A stretch of 64,000 nt of DNA from assembly GCF_015160855.1 (NCBI RefSeq), contig NZ_CP063373.1, positions 1,736,001-1,800,000 of the forward strand, written 5' to 3'. Origin of the DNA: Streptomyces ferrugineus. GTDB taxonomy: Bacteria; Actinomycetota; Actinomycetes; Streptomycetales; Streptomycetaceae. Both the position numbers and the translations under genes were made by a program. The notes below the pieces were generated by a model that had not been told where the DNA came from, searched no databases, and saw only the letters and a program-made list of their open reading frames with translations. Of the stretch, positions 47,710 through 55,580 are shown piece after piece (position 1 is the first letter of the stretch; each line of letters starts with the position of its first letter).

Positions 47710-47748
47710 ACCTCCGGATCACACCTCCGGATCACCCCTCCGGATCGC
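47710..47748. repeat. Three tandem 13-bp units upstream of the GH15 gene
   Basis: Units ACCTCCGGATCAC (47710-47722), ACCTCCGGATCAC (47723-47735) and CCCTCCGGATCGC (47736-47748) lie directly after the dehydrogenase stop and 34 bp before the GH15 start. Each contains the small palindrome TCCGGA. They could be repeated regulator sites or a slippage product. Confidence 0.75.
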
Positions 47749-47782
47749 ACGGTTGAACTCGGCGCTGCGGAAGCGAGGCGGC

Positions 47783-49612
47783 ATGCACCACCCCGACCCA
47801 CCGTTCCGGCCGATCCGCAGGCGGGAGGGCTATCCGCCGCTGGAGGACCTCGGTCTGATCGGGGACGGCGCGACCACCGCGCTGGTCGGCCTGGACGGAT
47901 CCATCCCGTGGATGTGCGTGCCCCGGTTCGACGCCGAACCCGTCTTCTGCGGCTTGCTGGACCATGCGCGAGGCGGGCACTTCACCCTGGCGCCGGAGGA
48001 CCTGGTGGAGGCGCGGCAGCGCTACGAACCGGACACCGGCGTACTCACCACCGAGTTGCGCGGCCGCACCGGCACGGTGCGCGTCACCGATGCGCTGGCC
48101 CTGCGCTCCGGCGCCGACCTGACCGACGACGCACCGGCCGACCGGTCCGAACTCGTGCGTTCGGCAGTCGTGTTGGCCGGGCACGTCCGCCTGCGCGCGG
48201 AACTGGAGCCGCGCGGCGGTGCGCGGGCGCAGGCGCTGTTCAGCGGACTGGAGGTGCGGCCCTCCCGGCGTCCGGACCTGCGGCTCCACCTACGGTCCAA
48301 CCGTCCCCTGACCGGCCTGCACAGCACCCACGACCTGCAGCAGGGCGACCGCCTCGATCTCGTGCTGTCCTGGGGCCGCTTCCACCGCCACCACCGGCTC
48401 GACACCGACGCCACGCTGCGGGGAACCGTCGACTCATGGCGCCGCTGGATGCGCCACTTCGCCTACGACGGACCCGAGGAACCCCTGGTCAGGCGGGCCG
48501 CACTGACGCTGAAACTGTGCGACGACTGGGCCAACGGCTCCCTGGTCGCGGCACCCACCTCCTCCCTGCCCGCCCCGATCGGCGGAATCCGCAACTGGGA
48601 CTACCGCTACGCCTGGATCCGCGATGCCGCGTTCGCGGTGTTCGCCCTGCGCCGCATCGGCTTCCGCGGCGAGGCCGACTCCTTCCTCGGCTGGGTCCTC
48701 GACGCCTTCGAGTACAGCCGACAGCCCCGGATCATGTACGACCTCCGGGGCGAACCGGTGCCCGACGAGGTCGAGGACGGCGAACTGGAGGGCTACCGGC
48801 GCTCCGCCCCAGTGCGCTGGGGAAACGGCGCGGCCGACCAGCGCCAGCACGACGTATACGGAGAGATCCTCGACTGCGCCGACCAGTGGCTGGGCAGCGG
48901 CGGCGAGATCCAGCCCGCGCTGTGGGCCGGCCTGGCCGAGCTGGCCGATGCCGCGGAGCGGGCCTGGCGGGAGCCGGACCAGGGCATCTGGGAGGTGCGC
49001 AGCGAGGGCCGGGCGTTCACCTACTCGGCCGGGCTGTGCCAGGTGGCGCTGGACCGGGCCGCGCGGATGGGGCAGCGGTTCGGGCTGCCCGGGCGCGTCG
49101 CCCAGTGGCGTGCCTCGGCCGATCGGCTGAGCCGGCTCATCCTGGAGCAGTCCTGGGACGAGACCGCGCAGACCCTCAGCGCACACCTCGACGGCGGCGG
49201 CACCCTGGACGCCAGCCTGCTCGCGCTCCCGCTGCGCCAGGTGGTGCCGGTCGATCATCCGCGGATGGTGGCGACCGCCACGGCCGTCGCCGAGCGGCTG
49301 TCGGCGGGCGACGGGCTGCTCTACCGCTATCTGCACAAGGAGTCGCCCGACGGCCTGGCCGGTGACGAGGGCGCGTTCGTGTTGTGCAGCTTCTGGCTGG
49401 TCGACAACCTGGTCGGTCAGGGCCGGATCGACGAGGCCGAGGAACTGTATGCCTCGCTGTGTGCCCGGGCGAGCCCGCTGGGGCTGCTGTCGGAGCAGAT
49501 CAACCCGTCCACAGGAGAGTTCATGGGCAACTTCCCTCAGGCGTTCAGCCATATCGGGGTCATCGCCAGCGGGGTGAACCTCGCCCGCGCGAGGGCGGGA
49601 GGGCGACGGTGA
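47783..49612 (+). CDS. Glycoside hydrolase family 15 (glucoamylase/trehalase-like)
   Basis: A 609-residue cytosolic glycosidase. An N-terminal beta-sandwich domain (about 1-220; YPPLEDLGLIGDGATTALVGLDGSIPWMCVPRFD) precedes the (alpha/alpha)6 catalytic domain. Active-site segments are IRNWDYRYAWIRDAAFAVFALRRIGF (from about 267), HDVYGEILD (about 353-361, general acid) and EQINPSTGEFMGNFPQAFSHIG (about 569-590, general base). There is no signal peptide. Actinobacterial members hydrolyse trehalose or maltodextrins to glucose; the specificity is not decidable here. The next gene overlaps by 4 bp (GTGA), indicating coupled expression with the G6PDH-like enzyme and gluconokinase. Confidence 0.9.
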   Translation: MHHPDPPFRPIRRREGYPPLEDLGLIGDGATTALVGLDGSIPWMCVPRFDAEPVFCGLLDHARGGHFTLAPEDLVEARQRYEPDTGVLTTELRGRTGTVRVTDALALRSGADLTDDAPADRSELVRSAVVLAGHVRLRAELEPRGGARAQALFSGLEVRPSRRPDLRLHLRSNRPLTGLHSTHDLQQGDRLDLVLSWGRFHRHHRLDTDATLRGTVDSWRRWMRHFAYDGPEEPLVRRAALTLKLCDDWANGSLVAAPTSSLPAPIGGIRNWDYRYAWIRDAAFAVFALRRIGFRGEADSFLGWVLDAFEYSRQPRIMYDLRGEPVPDEVEDGELEGYRRSAPVRWGNGAADQRQHDVYGEILDCADQWLGSGGEIQPALWAGLAELADAAERAWREPDQGIWEVRSEGRAFTYSAGLCQVALDRAARMGQRFGLPGRVAQWRASADRLSRLILEQSWDETAQTLSAHLDGGGTLDASLLALPLRQVVPVDHPRMVATATAVAERLSAGDGLLYRYLHKESPDGLAGDEGAFVLCSFWLVDNLVGQGRIDEAEELYASLCARASPLGLLSEQINPSTGEFMGNFPQAFSHIGVIASGVNLARARAGGRR

Positions 49613-51039
49613 TCCGCCGGCTCGCCGTCTTCGGCGCCACGGGGGACCTGACCGCGCGCTTCCTGCTGCCGGCGCTGGCCGCGCTCGAGGCGGCGGGGCA
49701 GCTCGGCGGCCCGCTGCAACTGACCGGCGCCGGCAGGGAGGACTGGAGTAGCGAGAAGTACCGGGAGTGGATCGCCGCCCAGTTCGACCGGCACGGCGCG
49801 CACCTTCCGGCCGAGGCCAGGGAAGCGGTCCAGGCGTCGGCCCGCTATCTGCGGGCCGATGTCACCGACCCCGCCGACGTCGCCGCGGCCATCGCCGGCG
49901 ACGGACCCGTGGCCGTCTACCTCGCCCTTCCCCCGGCGCTGTTCCCGCCCGTGATCACCGCGCTGCACGAGGCGGGACTGCCGGCCGGCAGCCGGGTCGT
50001 GCTGGAGAAGCCGTTCGGCGAGGACCTGGCGAGCGCGCAGGAGCTGAACCGGCTGCTCGCCGAACTGGTGCCGGAGCAGGCGGTGTTCCGGGTCGACCAC
50101 TTCCTGGCCATGACGACCGTCCAGAACGTGCTCGGCAGCCGTCTGGCCAACCGGGTCCTTGAGCCCATCTGGAACAGCACCCACATCGCCGAGGTGGAGA
50201 TCGTCTGGGACGAGACCCTCGCCCTGGAGGGCAGGGCCGGCTACTACGACCATGTCGGGGCGCTCAAGGACATGATCCAGAACCATCTGCTGCAGTTGCT
50301 CTGCCTGGTGGCCATGGAACCGCCGATCACCCTGGGCGAGCGGGACCTGCGCGACCGGAAGGTCGACGTACTGCGGTCGGTGCGGCTGCTGACCGAGTAC
50401 GACGTGGTGCACCGCACCCGCCGCGCGCGCTATCTGCCCGGCAGGATCGGCGGCCGCGACATTCCCGCGTACGTCGACGAGGAAGGCGTGAGCCCTGAGC
50501 GCCGTACCGAGACGTTCGCCGAGGTGGAGCTGGAACTGGACAGCTGGCGCTGGGCCGGAACCACGTTCCGGCTCCGCAGCGGCAAGGCACTCGGGGCGGA
50601 CCGCAAGGAGGTGGCGGTGCGCTTCCGTTCGGTGCCGCACCTGCCCTTCGGCCACAGCGGCGAGGCCCTGCCCAACGTGCTCCGCTTCAACCTGGAGCCG
50701 GAAGGACTGACCCTCGACGTGACGGGCATCGGAGCCCACGCCCACGAACTCACCCCGCTCTCGCTGACCGCACAGATGGGACCGCCCGGCCTGCCCGCCT
50801 ACGGCCGACTCCTGCTGGACGTCCTGACGGGGGACCCCGTCCTGTCGATCCGCGGCGACGAGGCCGAGGAGGCGTGGCGGGTCGTCGAGCCCGTACTGTC
50901 GGCCTGGGACAAGGACCTTGTTCCGCTGGAGGAGTACCCGGCCGGCTCGGCGGGGCCGCCGCCACGCGAGCGGTACGGGGACGGCCCGCAGCGGAGAGAG
51001 GACCTGCTCCACGAGCCGGCGGCCCCGCCGGTCTCGTGA
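49609..51039 (+). CDS. Divergent glucose-6-phosphate dehydrogenase-like enzyme
   Basis: A 476-residue Zwf-family oxidoreductase. The nucleotide-binding GATGDL is at about 8-13, EKPFG at about 131-135, and the catalytic dyad is retained: Asp163 in RVDH and His226 in MIQNH. The normally invariant DHYLGKE signature is instead DHFLAMT (163-169). The Tyr and Lys that bind the substrate phosphate in Leuconostoc G6PDH are replaced by Phe and Met; a later SGKAL lysine remains. It may therefore prefer a non-phosphorylated or different sugar. The GTG start follows GGGAGGG and overlaps the GH15 stop. Gluconokinase follows 14 bp later. Confidence 0.87.
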   Translation: MIRRLAVFGATGDLTARFLLPALAALEAAGQLGGPLQLTGAGREDWSSEKYREWIAAQFDRHGAHLPAEAREAVQASARYLRADVTDPADVAAAIAGDGPVAVYLALPPALFPPVITALHEAGLPAGSRVVLEKPFGEDLASAQELNRLLAELVPEQAVFRVDHFLAMTTVQNVLGSRLANRVLEPIWNSTHIAEVEIVWDETLALEGRAGYYDHVGALKDMIQNHLLQLLCLVAMEPPITLGERDLRDRKVDVLRSVRLLTEYDVVHRTRRARYLPGRIGGRDIPAYVDEEGVSPERRTETFAEVELELDSWRWAGTTFRLRSGKALGADRKEVAVRFRSVPHLPFGHSGEALPNVLRFNLEPEGLTLDVTGIGAHAHELTPLSLTAQMGPPGLPAYGRLLLDVLTGDPVLSIRGDEAEEAWRVVEPVLSAWDKDLVPLEEYPAGSAGPPPRERYGDGPQRREDLLHEPAAPPVS

Positions 51040-51053
51040 GGGAAGGCGCCGCG

Positions 51054-51578
51054 ATGTCCCCGAGCACCCACTCCCGCCCCCCGTGCATCGTGGTCATAGG
51101 AGTCTCCGGCACCGGCAAGACGACGACGGCCCGACTGCTCGCGAAGAGGCTGGACATCCCCTTCGCGGAGGCCGACGACCTGCACCCGTCGGCCAACATC
51201 GCCAAGATGTCGGCCGGTGTCCCGCTCGACGACGCCGACCGGCAGCCCTGGTTGGAGGCCATCGGCCGCAGGCTGCGCGAGGGCGACGTGGCCGGCACCG
51301 GCTGCGTGGTCGCCTGCTCCGCGCTGAAGCGGCGCTACCGGGACACCCTGCGAGCGGCCTGTCCCGGCGCCTTCTTCCTGCATCTGACGGCCGGTCAGGA
51401 GGTGCTGGAGGAGCGGATCGGCCGCCGCACCGGCCACTTCATGCCGAAGACGCTGATCGACTCCCAGCTCGCCGCGCTCGAACCCCTCGAACCGGACGAG
51501 CGGGGAGCCGCGCTCGACGCGGGACCGGCTCCCCCCACGATCGCCGACAAAGCGATGGAGCTGCTGGCACGGCGATGA
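51054..51578 (+). CDS. gntK: Gluconokinase, GntK family
   Basis: A 174-residue P-loop kinase phosphorylating gluconate to 6-phosphogluconate. The nucleotide loop is IGVSGTGKTTTARLLA (about 14-29). The family motifs FAEADDLHPSANIAKMSAGVPLDDADRQPWL, CSALKRRYRDTLR, and RTGHFMPKTLIDSQLAALEPL are complete. The length matches short GntK proteins. The ribosome site GGGAAGG precedes ATG 51054, 14 bp after the G6PDH-like gene. With GH15 and the dehydrogenase it forms a three-gene operon feeding the oxidative pentose phosphate pathway. A divergent function is not indicated. Confidence 0.93.
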   Translation: MSPSTHSRPPCIVVIGVSGTGKTTTARLLAKRLDIPFAEADDLHPSANIAKMSAGVPLDDADRQPWLEAIGRRLREGDVAGTGCVVACSALKRRYRDTLRAACPGAFFLHLTAGQEVLEERIGRRTGHFMPKTLIDSQLAALEPLEPDERGAALDAGPAPPTIADKAMELLARR

Positions 51579-51593
51579 GGCGTGGGACGCATC

Positions 51594-52634
51594 TCAAGGA
51601 AGCCCGCTCGTCGGGGCGTCCGTCGCGTCCGCGGCGGCGGCCAGGCGCCCCGACGCGCGGTCCAGCCAGTGGCGGCGCAGGGCCTCCAGGACGATCGAGA
51701 CGTCGAAGGAGGTCACACCGGGGAGTTCGGCGAGGTCGTGGGTGAGGAAGTGGGCCAGGCCGTGCTCGTCGCGGAAGACGCCCTGGTGGACCACGCAGGA
51801 GTGGCCCGCGGTGGTGGAGACGTAGCGGGCGGACGGGTGGCCGGTGAGGGCTTCGGCCACCTTGGTGATCGCGCCGGGGGAGACAGTCAGGGCGACGACC
51901 GCCTCCAGCGCGTAGCCGAGGAGCGAGGGTTCGATCTCCACCCTCGGGCGGACCAGGCCGCGTTGGAGCAGGGACTGGGTCAGCCGGTAGGCCGTGGACC
52001 GGCCGAGGTCCAGCCGGCGGGAGATCTGGGCGGCGGTCGTACGGCCGTCGGTGGCGAGCAGGCGCAGGGCGCGCAGTTCGTCGGGAGTGAGGGTGCCGGG
52101 GGTGGGCGGGGCGGACGTGGGGGTGTCCTGGGCCGCGTGGGCGGTGAGGCGGTGGATCTGGTCCTCGGTCAGGCGGGGCAGGCGCCAGGCGTCGGACTTG
52201 GTGGTGGCGGACAGGACGAGTTCGGAGCGGGCCGAGCGCACGCCGGGGGTGGCGGGGATGCTCCGGGCGAGCAGATCCCGCACGGCGGCGCGGCGTTCGG
52301 GCAGGACCGAGCAGTACACGTCCGCCTGGCCGGCGGTGACGGCGACCAGAGTGGTGCCGGGCAACGCGGCGAGACGGCCGGCGACTTCGGAGGCGCGGCC
52401 GGGTTCCGCCGTCACCCAGACGTGCCAGGGGTGGCCCTCGCCGGACACCGACCAGTCGAGCTGGCCGATCACCCGCAGCAGCCGGTCCGACTCCAGCCGG
52501 GCCAGCCGCCGTCCCACGGTGCTCGCCGACACGCCCAGGACCTCCGCGAGCAGGCTCAGCGGGGCGCGCGGGGCGTGCTGGAGCGCGGCGACGAGGTCGA
52601 GATCGTCGTCGTCCAGGAGCGACATGCCGTACAT
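51594..52634 (-). CDS. Tandem Lrp/AsnC-type transcriptional regulator
   Basis: A 346-residue regulator made of two Lrp/AsnC units in one chain. Each has a winged-helix DNA-binding segment (SLLAEVLGVSASTVGRRLARLE at about 27-48; TAAQISRRLDLGRSTAYRLTQSLL at about 200-223) and a RAM ligand-binding domain (about 65-145 and 240-325). Such fused proteins act as pseudo-dimers and often control an adjacent transporter or catabolic gene. It diverges from the AbgT transporter gene 67 bp away, its likely target. It converges with gntK with 15 bp between the stops. Confidence 0.9.
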   Translation of the reverse strand: MYGMSLLDDDDLDLVAALQHAPRAPLSLLAEVLGVSASTVGRRLARLESDRLLRVIGQLDWSVSGEGHPWHVWVTAEPGRASEVAGRLAALPGTTLVAVTAGQADVYCSVLPERRAAVRDLLARSIPATPGVRSARSELVLSATTKSDAWRLPRLTEDQIHRLTAHAAQDTPTSAPPTPGTLTPDELRALRLLATDGRTTAAQISRRLDLGRSTAYRLTQSLLQRGLVRPRVEIEPSLLGYALEAVVALTVSPGAITKVAEALTGHPSARYVSTTAGHSCVVHQGVFRDEHGLAHFLTHDLAELPGVTSFDVSIVLEALRRHWLDRASGRLAAAADATDAPTSGLP

Positions 52635-52675
52635 GGTGGTGCATCCCGTCTCGGATCGAATCGGTCAGAGCGTTG

Positions 52676-52703
52676 ATTTTCTGTGAACGATACGCTCGAA
52701 AAT
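52676..52703. promoter_or_regulatory. Candidate Lrp-type operator overlapping the AbgT start
   Basis: Inverted repeat ATTTTC (52676-52681) ... GAAAAT (52698-52703), 16-nt spacer, in an unusually AT-rich 60-bp gap. It overlaps the ATG of the transporter. It would suit autoregulation and control of the divergent pair by the tandem Lrp protein. Confidence 0.4.
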
Positions 52704-54306
52704 GGATGCCTTCTTGCATGAATCCATCAGGAGGGTGGTCAATGGAGGGGTGGCTTCCAACCAGACCACCGAACAGGCCCCGCTCACGGGGCTGATGGCC
52801 CTACTCGTGCGCATCGAGCGACTGGGCAACAAACTCCCCCATCCCTTCTGGCTGTTCGGCGTGCTCAGCGTCCTGCTCGCCCTCGTCAGCTGGGCGTTGT
52901 CCGCCGCCGGCGCCTCCGCGCCGAACCCCACCACCGGCAAGACGGTCACCGTCCGCAGTCTCGTCTCGGGCGACGGGCTGCGCATGGTGATCGACGACGC
53001 GGTGACCAACTACGCCACCTTCCCGCCGCTCGGCACGATCCTGGTCGTCATGCTCGGCGTCGCCGTCGCCGACCGGTCGGGCATGCTCCCGGCGATGCTG
53101 CGGGGCGCCGTCGCCCGGGTCCCGGCCCGCTGGCTGACGTTCACGCTGGCGTTCACCGCGATGGTCGCGCACGTCGCCTCCGACGCGGCCTATGTGGTGC
53201 TGGTGCCGCTCGGCGCGCTGGCCTTCCGGGCCGTGGGCCGCAGCCCGATGCTCGGCGCCGTCGTGGCCTTCGTGTCGGTGTCCGCCGGGTACGACGCGAG
53301 CCCGCTGGTCACCCCGACCGACGCCGTGCTCGCCGGGCTCACCACCGCCGCCGCGCAGACCGTCGACCCGGACCACGTGGTCAATCCGCTGTCCAACTAC
53401 TTCTTCTCCATCGGGTCGTCGCTGGTGCTGGCCGTGGTCATCACCGTCGTCACGGAGAAGGTCATCGCCCGGCGCGTGGCGGCCATGCCGGAGGAGGAAG
53501 AGCCGGATGCCCCGCAGACCGCGGCGGCCCCCGGTGACTCCCTGACCCTCGGCGCCGACGAGCGACGCGGGCTGCGCCACGCCGGCTGGGCGGTGCTGGC
53601 GTACGTCGCGGTCATCGTCGCGGCGATGATCCCGGGCTCCTCGCCGCTGCGGGGCGAGGGCGGCAGCGTCGTGCAGTCGCCGGTGCTGACCGGGATCGCG
53701 GTGGTGCTCGCGGTGGCGTTCCTGATCGCGGGCGCGGTGTACGGACGGGCCGTGGGCACCGTGCGCGGCGGCCGGGACATCCCCGACCACATGGCGAAGG
53801 GGCTGCGTGAGATGGCGCCGATCCTGGTGCTGTTCTTCGCGATCTCCCAGTTCCTGGCCTACTTCAAGTGGACCGGCGTCGGCGAGGTCATGGCGATCCG
53901 GGGCGCCGACCTGCTGAAGTCGGCCGGCATCACCGGACCATGGGCGTTCCTCGGCATCCTGCTCGTGTGCACGGTGATCAACCTCCTGGTCACCAGCGGC
54001 TCCGCCCAATGGGCCCTGGTCGGCCCGGTGTTCGTGCCGATGTTCATGCTCCTCGACATCCCGCCCGAGGTGACCCAGGCGGTCTACCGCATCGCCGACT
54101 CCTGCACCAACGCGGCCACCCCGATGAGCGCCTACTTCGTCATGACCCTGGGCGTCGTCCAGCGCTACCGCCGCTCGGCCGGCATCGGCACGCTGCTCTC
54201 CCTGACCCTGCCGCTGTGCCTGACCATGCTCGCGGCCTGGACGCTGCTGTTCTACGCGTGGTGGGCCCTCGGCATCCCGCTGGGCCCGGGAGTTCCCGTC
54301 CGCTGA
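52702..54306 (+). CDS. AbgT-family transporter
   Basis: A 534-residue membrane protein with about eleven to twelve helices, of the AbgT (p-aminobenzoyl-glutamate/efflux) family. Typical segments are LPHPFWLFGVLSVLLALVSW, MVAHVASDAAYVVLVPLGALAF, SVSAGYDASPLVTPTDAVLAGLTT and TSGSAQWALVGPVFVPMFMLLDI. PEVTQAVYRIADSCTNAATPMSAYF is highly family-specific. E. coli AbgT imports p-aminobenzoyl-glutamate, while some homologues export sulfonamides. The neighbouring M20 peptidase favours import here. The start at 52702 lacks a good ribosome site; AGGAGGG occurs just downstream but gives no better in-frame start. Confidence 0.9.
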   Translation: MDAFLHESIRRVVNGGVASNQTTEQAPLTGLMALLVRIERLGNKLPHPFWLFGVLSVLLALVSWALSAAGASAPNPTTGKTVTVRSLVSGDGLRMVIDDAVTNYATFPPLGTILVVMLGVAVADRSGMLPAMLRGAVARVPARWLTFTLAFTAMVAHVASDAAYVVLVPLGALAFRAVGRSPMLGAVVAFVSVSAGYDASPLVTPTDAVLAGLTTAAAQTVDPDHVVNPLSNYFFSIGSSLVLAVVITVVTEKVIARRVAAMPEEEEPDAPQTAAAPGDSLTLGADERRGLRHAGWAVLAYVAVIVAAMIPGSSPLRGEGGSVVQSPVLTGIAVVLAVAFLIAGAVYGRAVGTVRGGRDIPDHMAKGLREMAPILVLFFAISQFLAYFKWTGVGEVMAIRGADLLKSAGITGPWAFLGILLVCTVINLLVTSGSAQWALVGPVFVPMFMLLDIPPEVTQAVYRIADSCTNAATPMSAYFVMTLGVVQRYRRSAGIGTLLSLTLPLCLTMLAAWTLLFYAWWALGIPLGPGVPVR

Positions 54307-54367
54307 CCTCCGGAGTTCCCGTCCGCTGACCCCCCTCGCCGTCCCGTCATGATGAGGAGAGCCGCCT

Positions 54368-55522
54368 GTGTCCCCGCGCCGTATAGAGTCCCTGGCCCGC
54401 ACCGCCCTGCCCGAGATCACCGGCGACCTGCGCACCCTGGTCGAGCTGGAAACCCCCAGCCATGACAAGGAACTGCTGGACCGGGGCCTCGCGGCCGTGG
54501 AGGAGTGGACGCACCGGCGGCTCGGCCCGCCCGACCTGGCCCGGCGGTACGACGGCGGCCCGCACGGCGACATGCTGGAGCTGCTGTACGAGGGCACGGC
54601 GCCCGCCACCGTGCTGGTGCTGTGCCACTACGACACCGTGTGGCCGGCCGGCACCCTCGCCGAGTGGCCGTTCCGGGTGACCGACGACGGCTCGGCGAGC
54701 GGGCCGGGCGCCTTCGACATGAAGTGCGGCCTGGTGCAGGCCGTCTGGGCGCTGCGGCTGCTGCGCGAGCTGGACCTGCCGCGCCCCGCCGTACGGCTGT
54801 TCCTCAACGGCGACGAGGAGATCGGCAGCCCCGCCTCCCGCCCGCACATCGAGCGGCTGAGCGAGGACGCGGCGGCCACGCTGGTGTGCGAGGCGTCGGC
54901 CGGGCAGGAGGGGGCGCTGAAGACGTCCCGCAAGGGCGTCGGGCTGTTCGAGGTGACGGTGCGGGGCGTGGAGGCGCACGCGGGCCTCGATCCATGCGCG
55001 GGCGCGAGCGCGGTGCACGCCCTCGCCGAACTGGTCAGCCGGATCGCCGCCCTGGCCTCCCGGGAGCGCGGCACCACCGTCAACGTCGGCCTGATCGGCG
55101 GCGGTACGGGCACCAACGTCATCGCCGGGCGCGCCCACTGCGGCATCGACGTACGCATCGCCGTACCCGCCGAGGCGGCCAGGATCGACGCGGGGCTGGC
55201 CGCGCTGCGCGCCGCCGACCCCCGGGTCAGGGTCACCGTCACCGGCGGCTGGAACCGCCCGCCCATGGTGCCCGGCCCCGGCTCCCAGCTCCTGTTCAAG
55301 CAGGCGCAGTCGATCGCCGGCGAACTGGGGTGGCGGCTCGCGGAGACCTCCGTCGGCGGAGCGAGCGACGGCAATTTCGTCGCCGCGCTCGGCCGCCCCG
55401 TCCTCGACGGCCTCGGCGCGGTCGGCGGCGGCGCCCACGCCCGCCACGAACACGTCCTGCTCGACCACGTCCCCACGCGTACGGCACTGCTGGCGGGGCT
55501 GCTGACGGCACACGCGCAGTAG
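54368..55522 (+). CDS. M20 metallopeptidase, carboxypeptidase G2-like
   Basis: A 384-residue dizinc peptidase. Ligand segments are LCHYDTVWPAG (His and Asp), PGAFDMKCGL (bridging Asp), NGDEEIGSPAS (Glu base and Glu ligand), a later acidic CEAS, and the terminal His in GAHARHEHV. The dimerisation domain (about 175-290) is present. The layout fits glutamate carboxypeptidases of the CPG2/M20A group, which remove C-terminal glutamate from folates and p-aminobenzoyl-glutamate. No signal peptide, so it is cytosolic. It follows the AbgT transporter by 61 bp with ribosome site GAGGAGAG. Confidence 0.88.
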   Translation: MSPRRIESLARTALPEITGDLRTLVELETPSHDKELLDRGLAAVEEWTHRRLGPPDLARRYDGGPHGDMLELLYEGTAPATVLVLCHYDTVWPAGTLAEWPFRVTDDGSASGPGAFDMKCGLVQAVWALRLLRELDLPRPAVRLFLNGDEEIGSPASRPHIERLSEDAAATLVCEASAGQEGALKTSRKGVGLFEVTVRGVEAHAGLDPCAGASAVHALAELVSRIAALASRERGTTVNVGLIGGGTGTNVIAGRAHCGIDVRIAVPAEAARIDAGLAALRAADPRVRVTVTGGWNRPPMVPGPGSQLLFKQAQSIAGELGWRLAETSVGGASDGNFVAALGRPVLDGLGAVGGGAHARHEHVLLDHVPTRTALLAGLLTAHAQ

Positions 55523-55580
55523 TTGCCGGATCGTGTCCGGGACCTGCATCCGCCCAGGTCGCACCGGCGTCTACCACGGT

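Noticed and set aside
49609..51039. Pseudogene of zwf
   Set aside because: The frame is full length, with nucleotide motif and catalytic Asp/His retained; only the substrate-phosphate signature differs, so it looks like a divergent functional enzyme.
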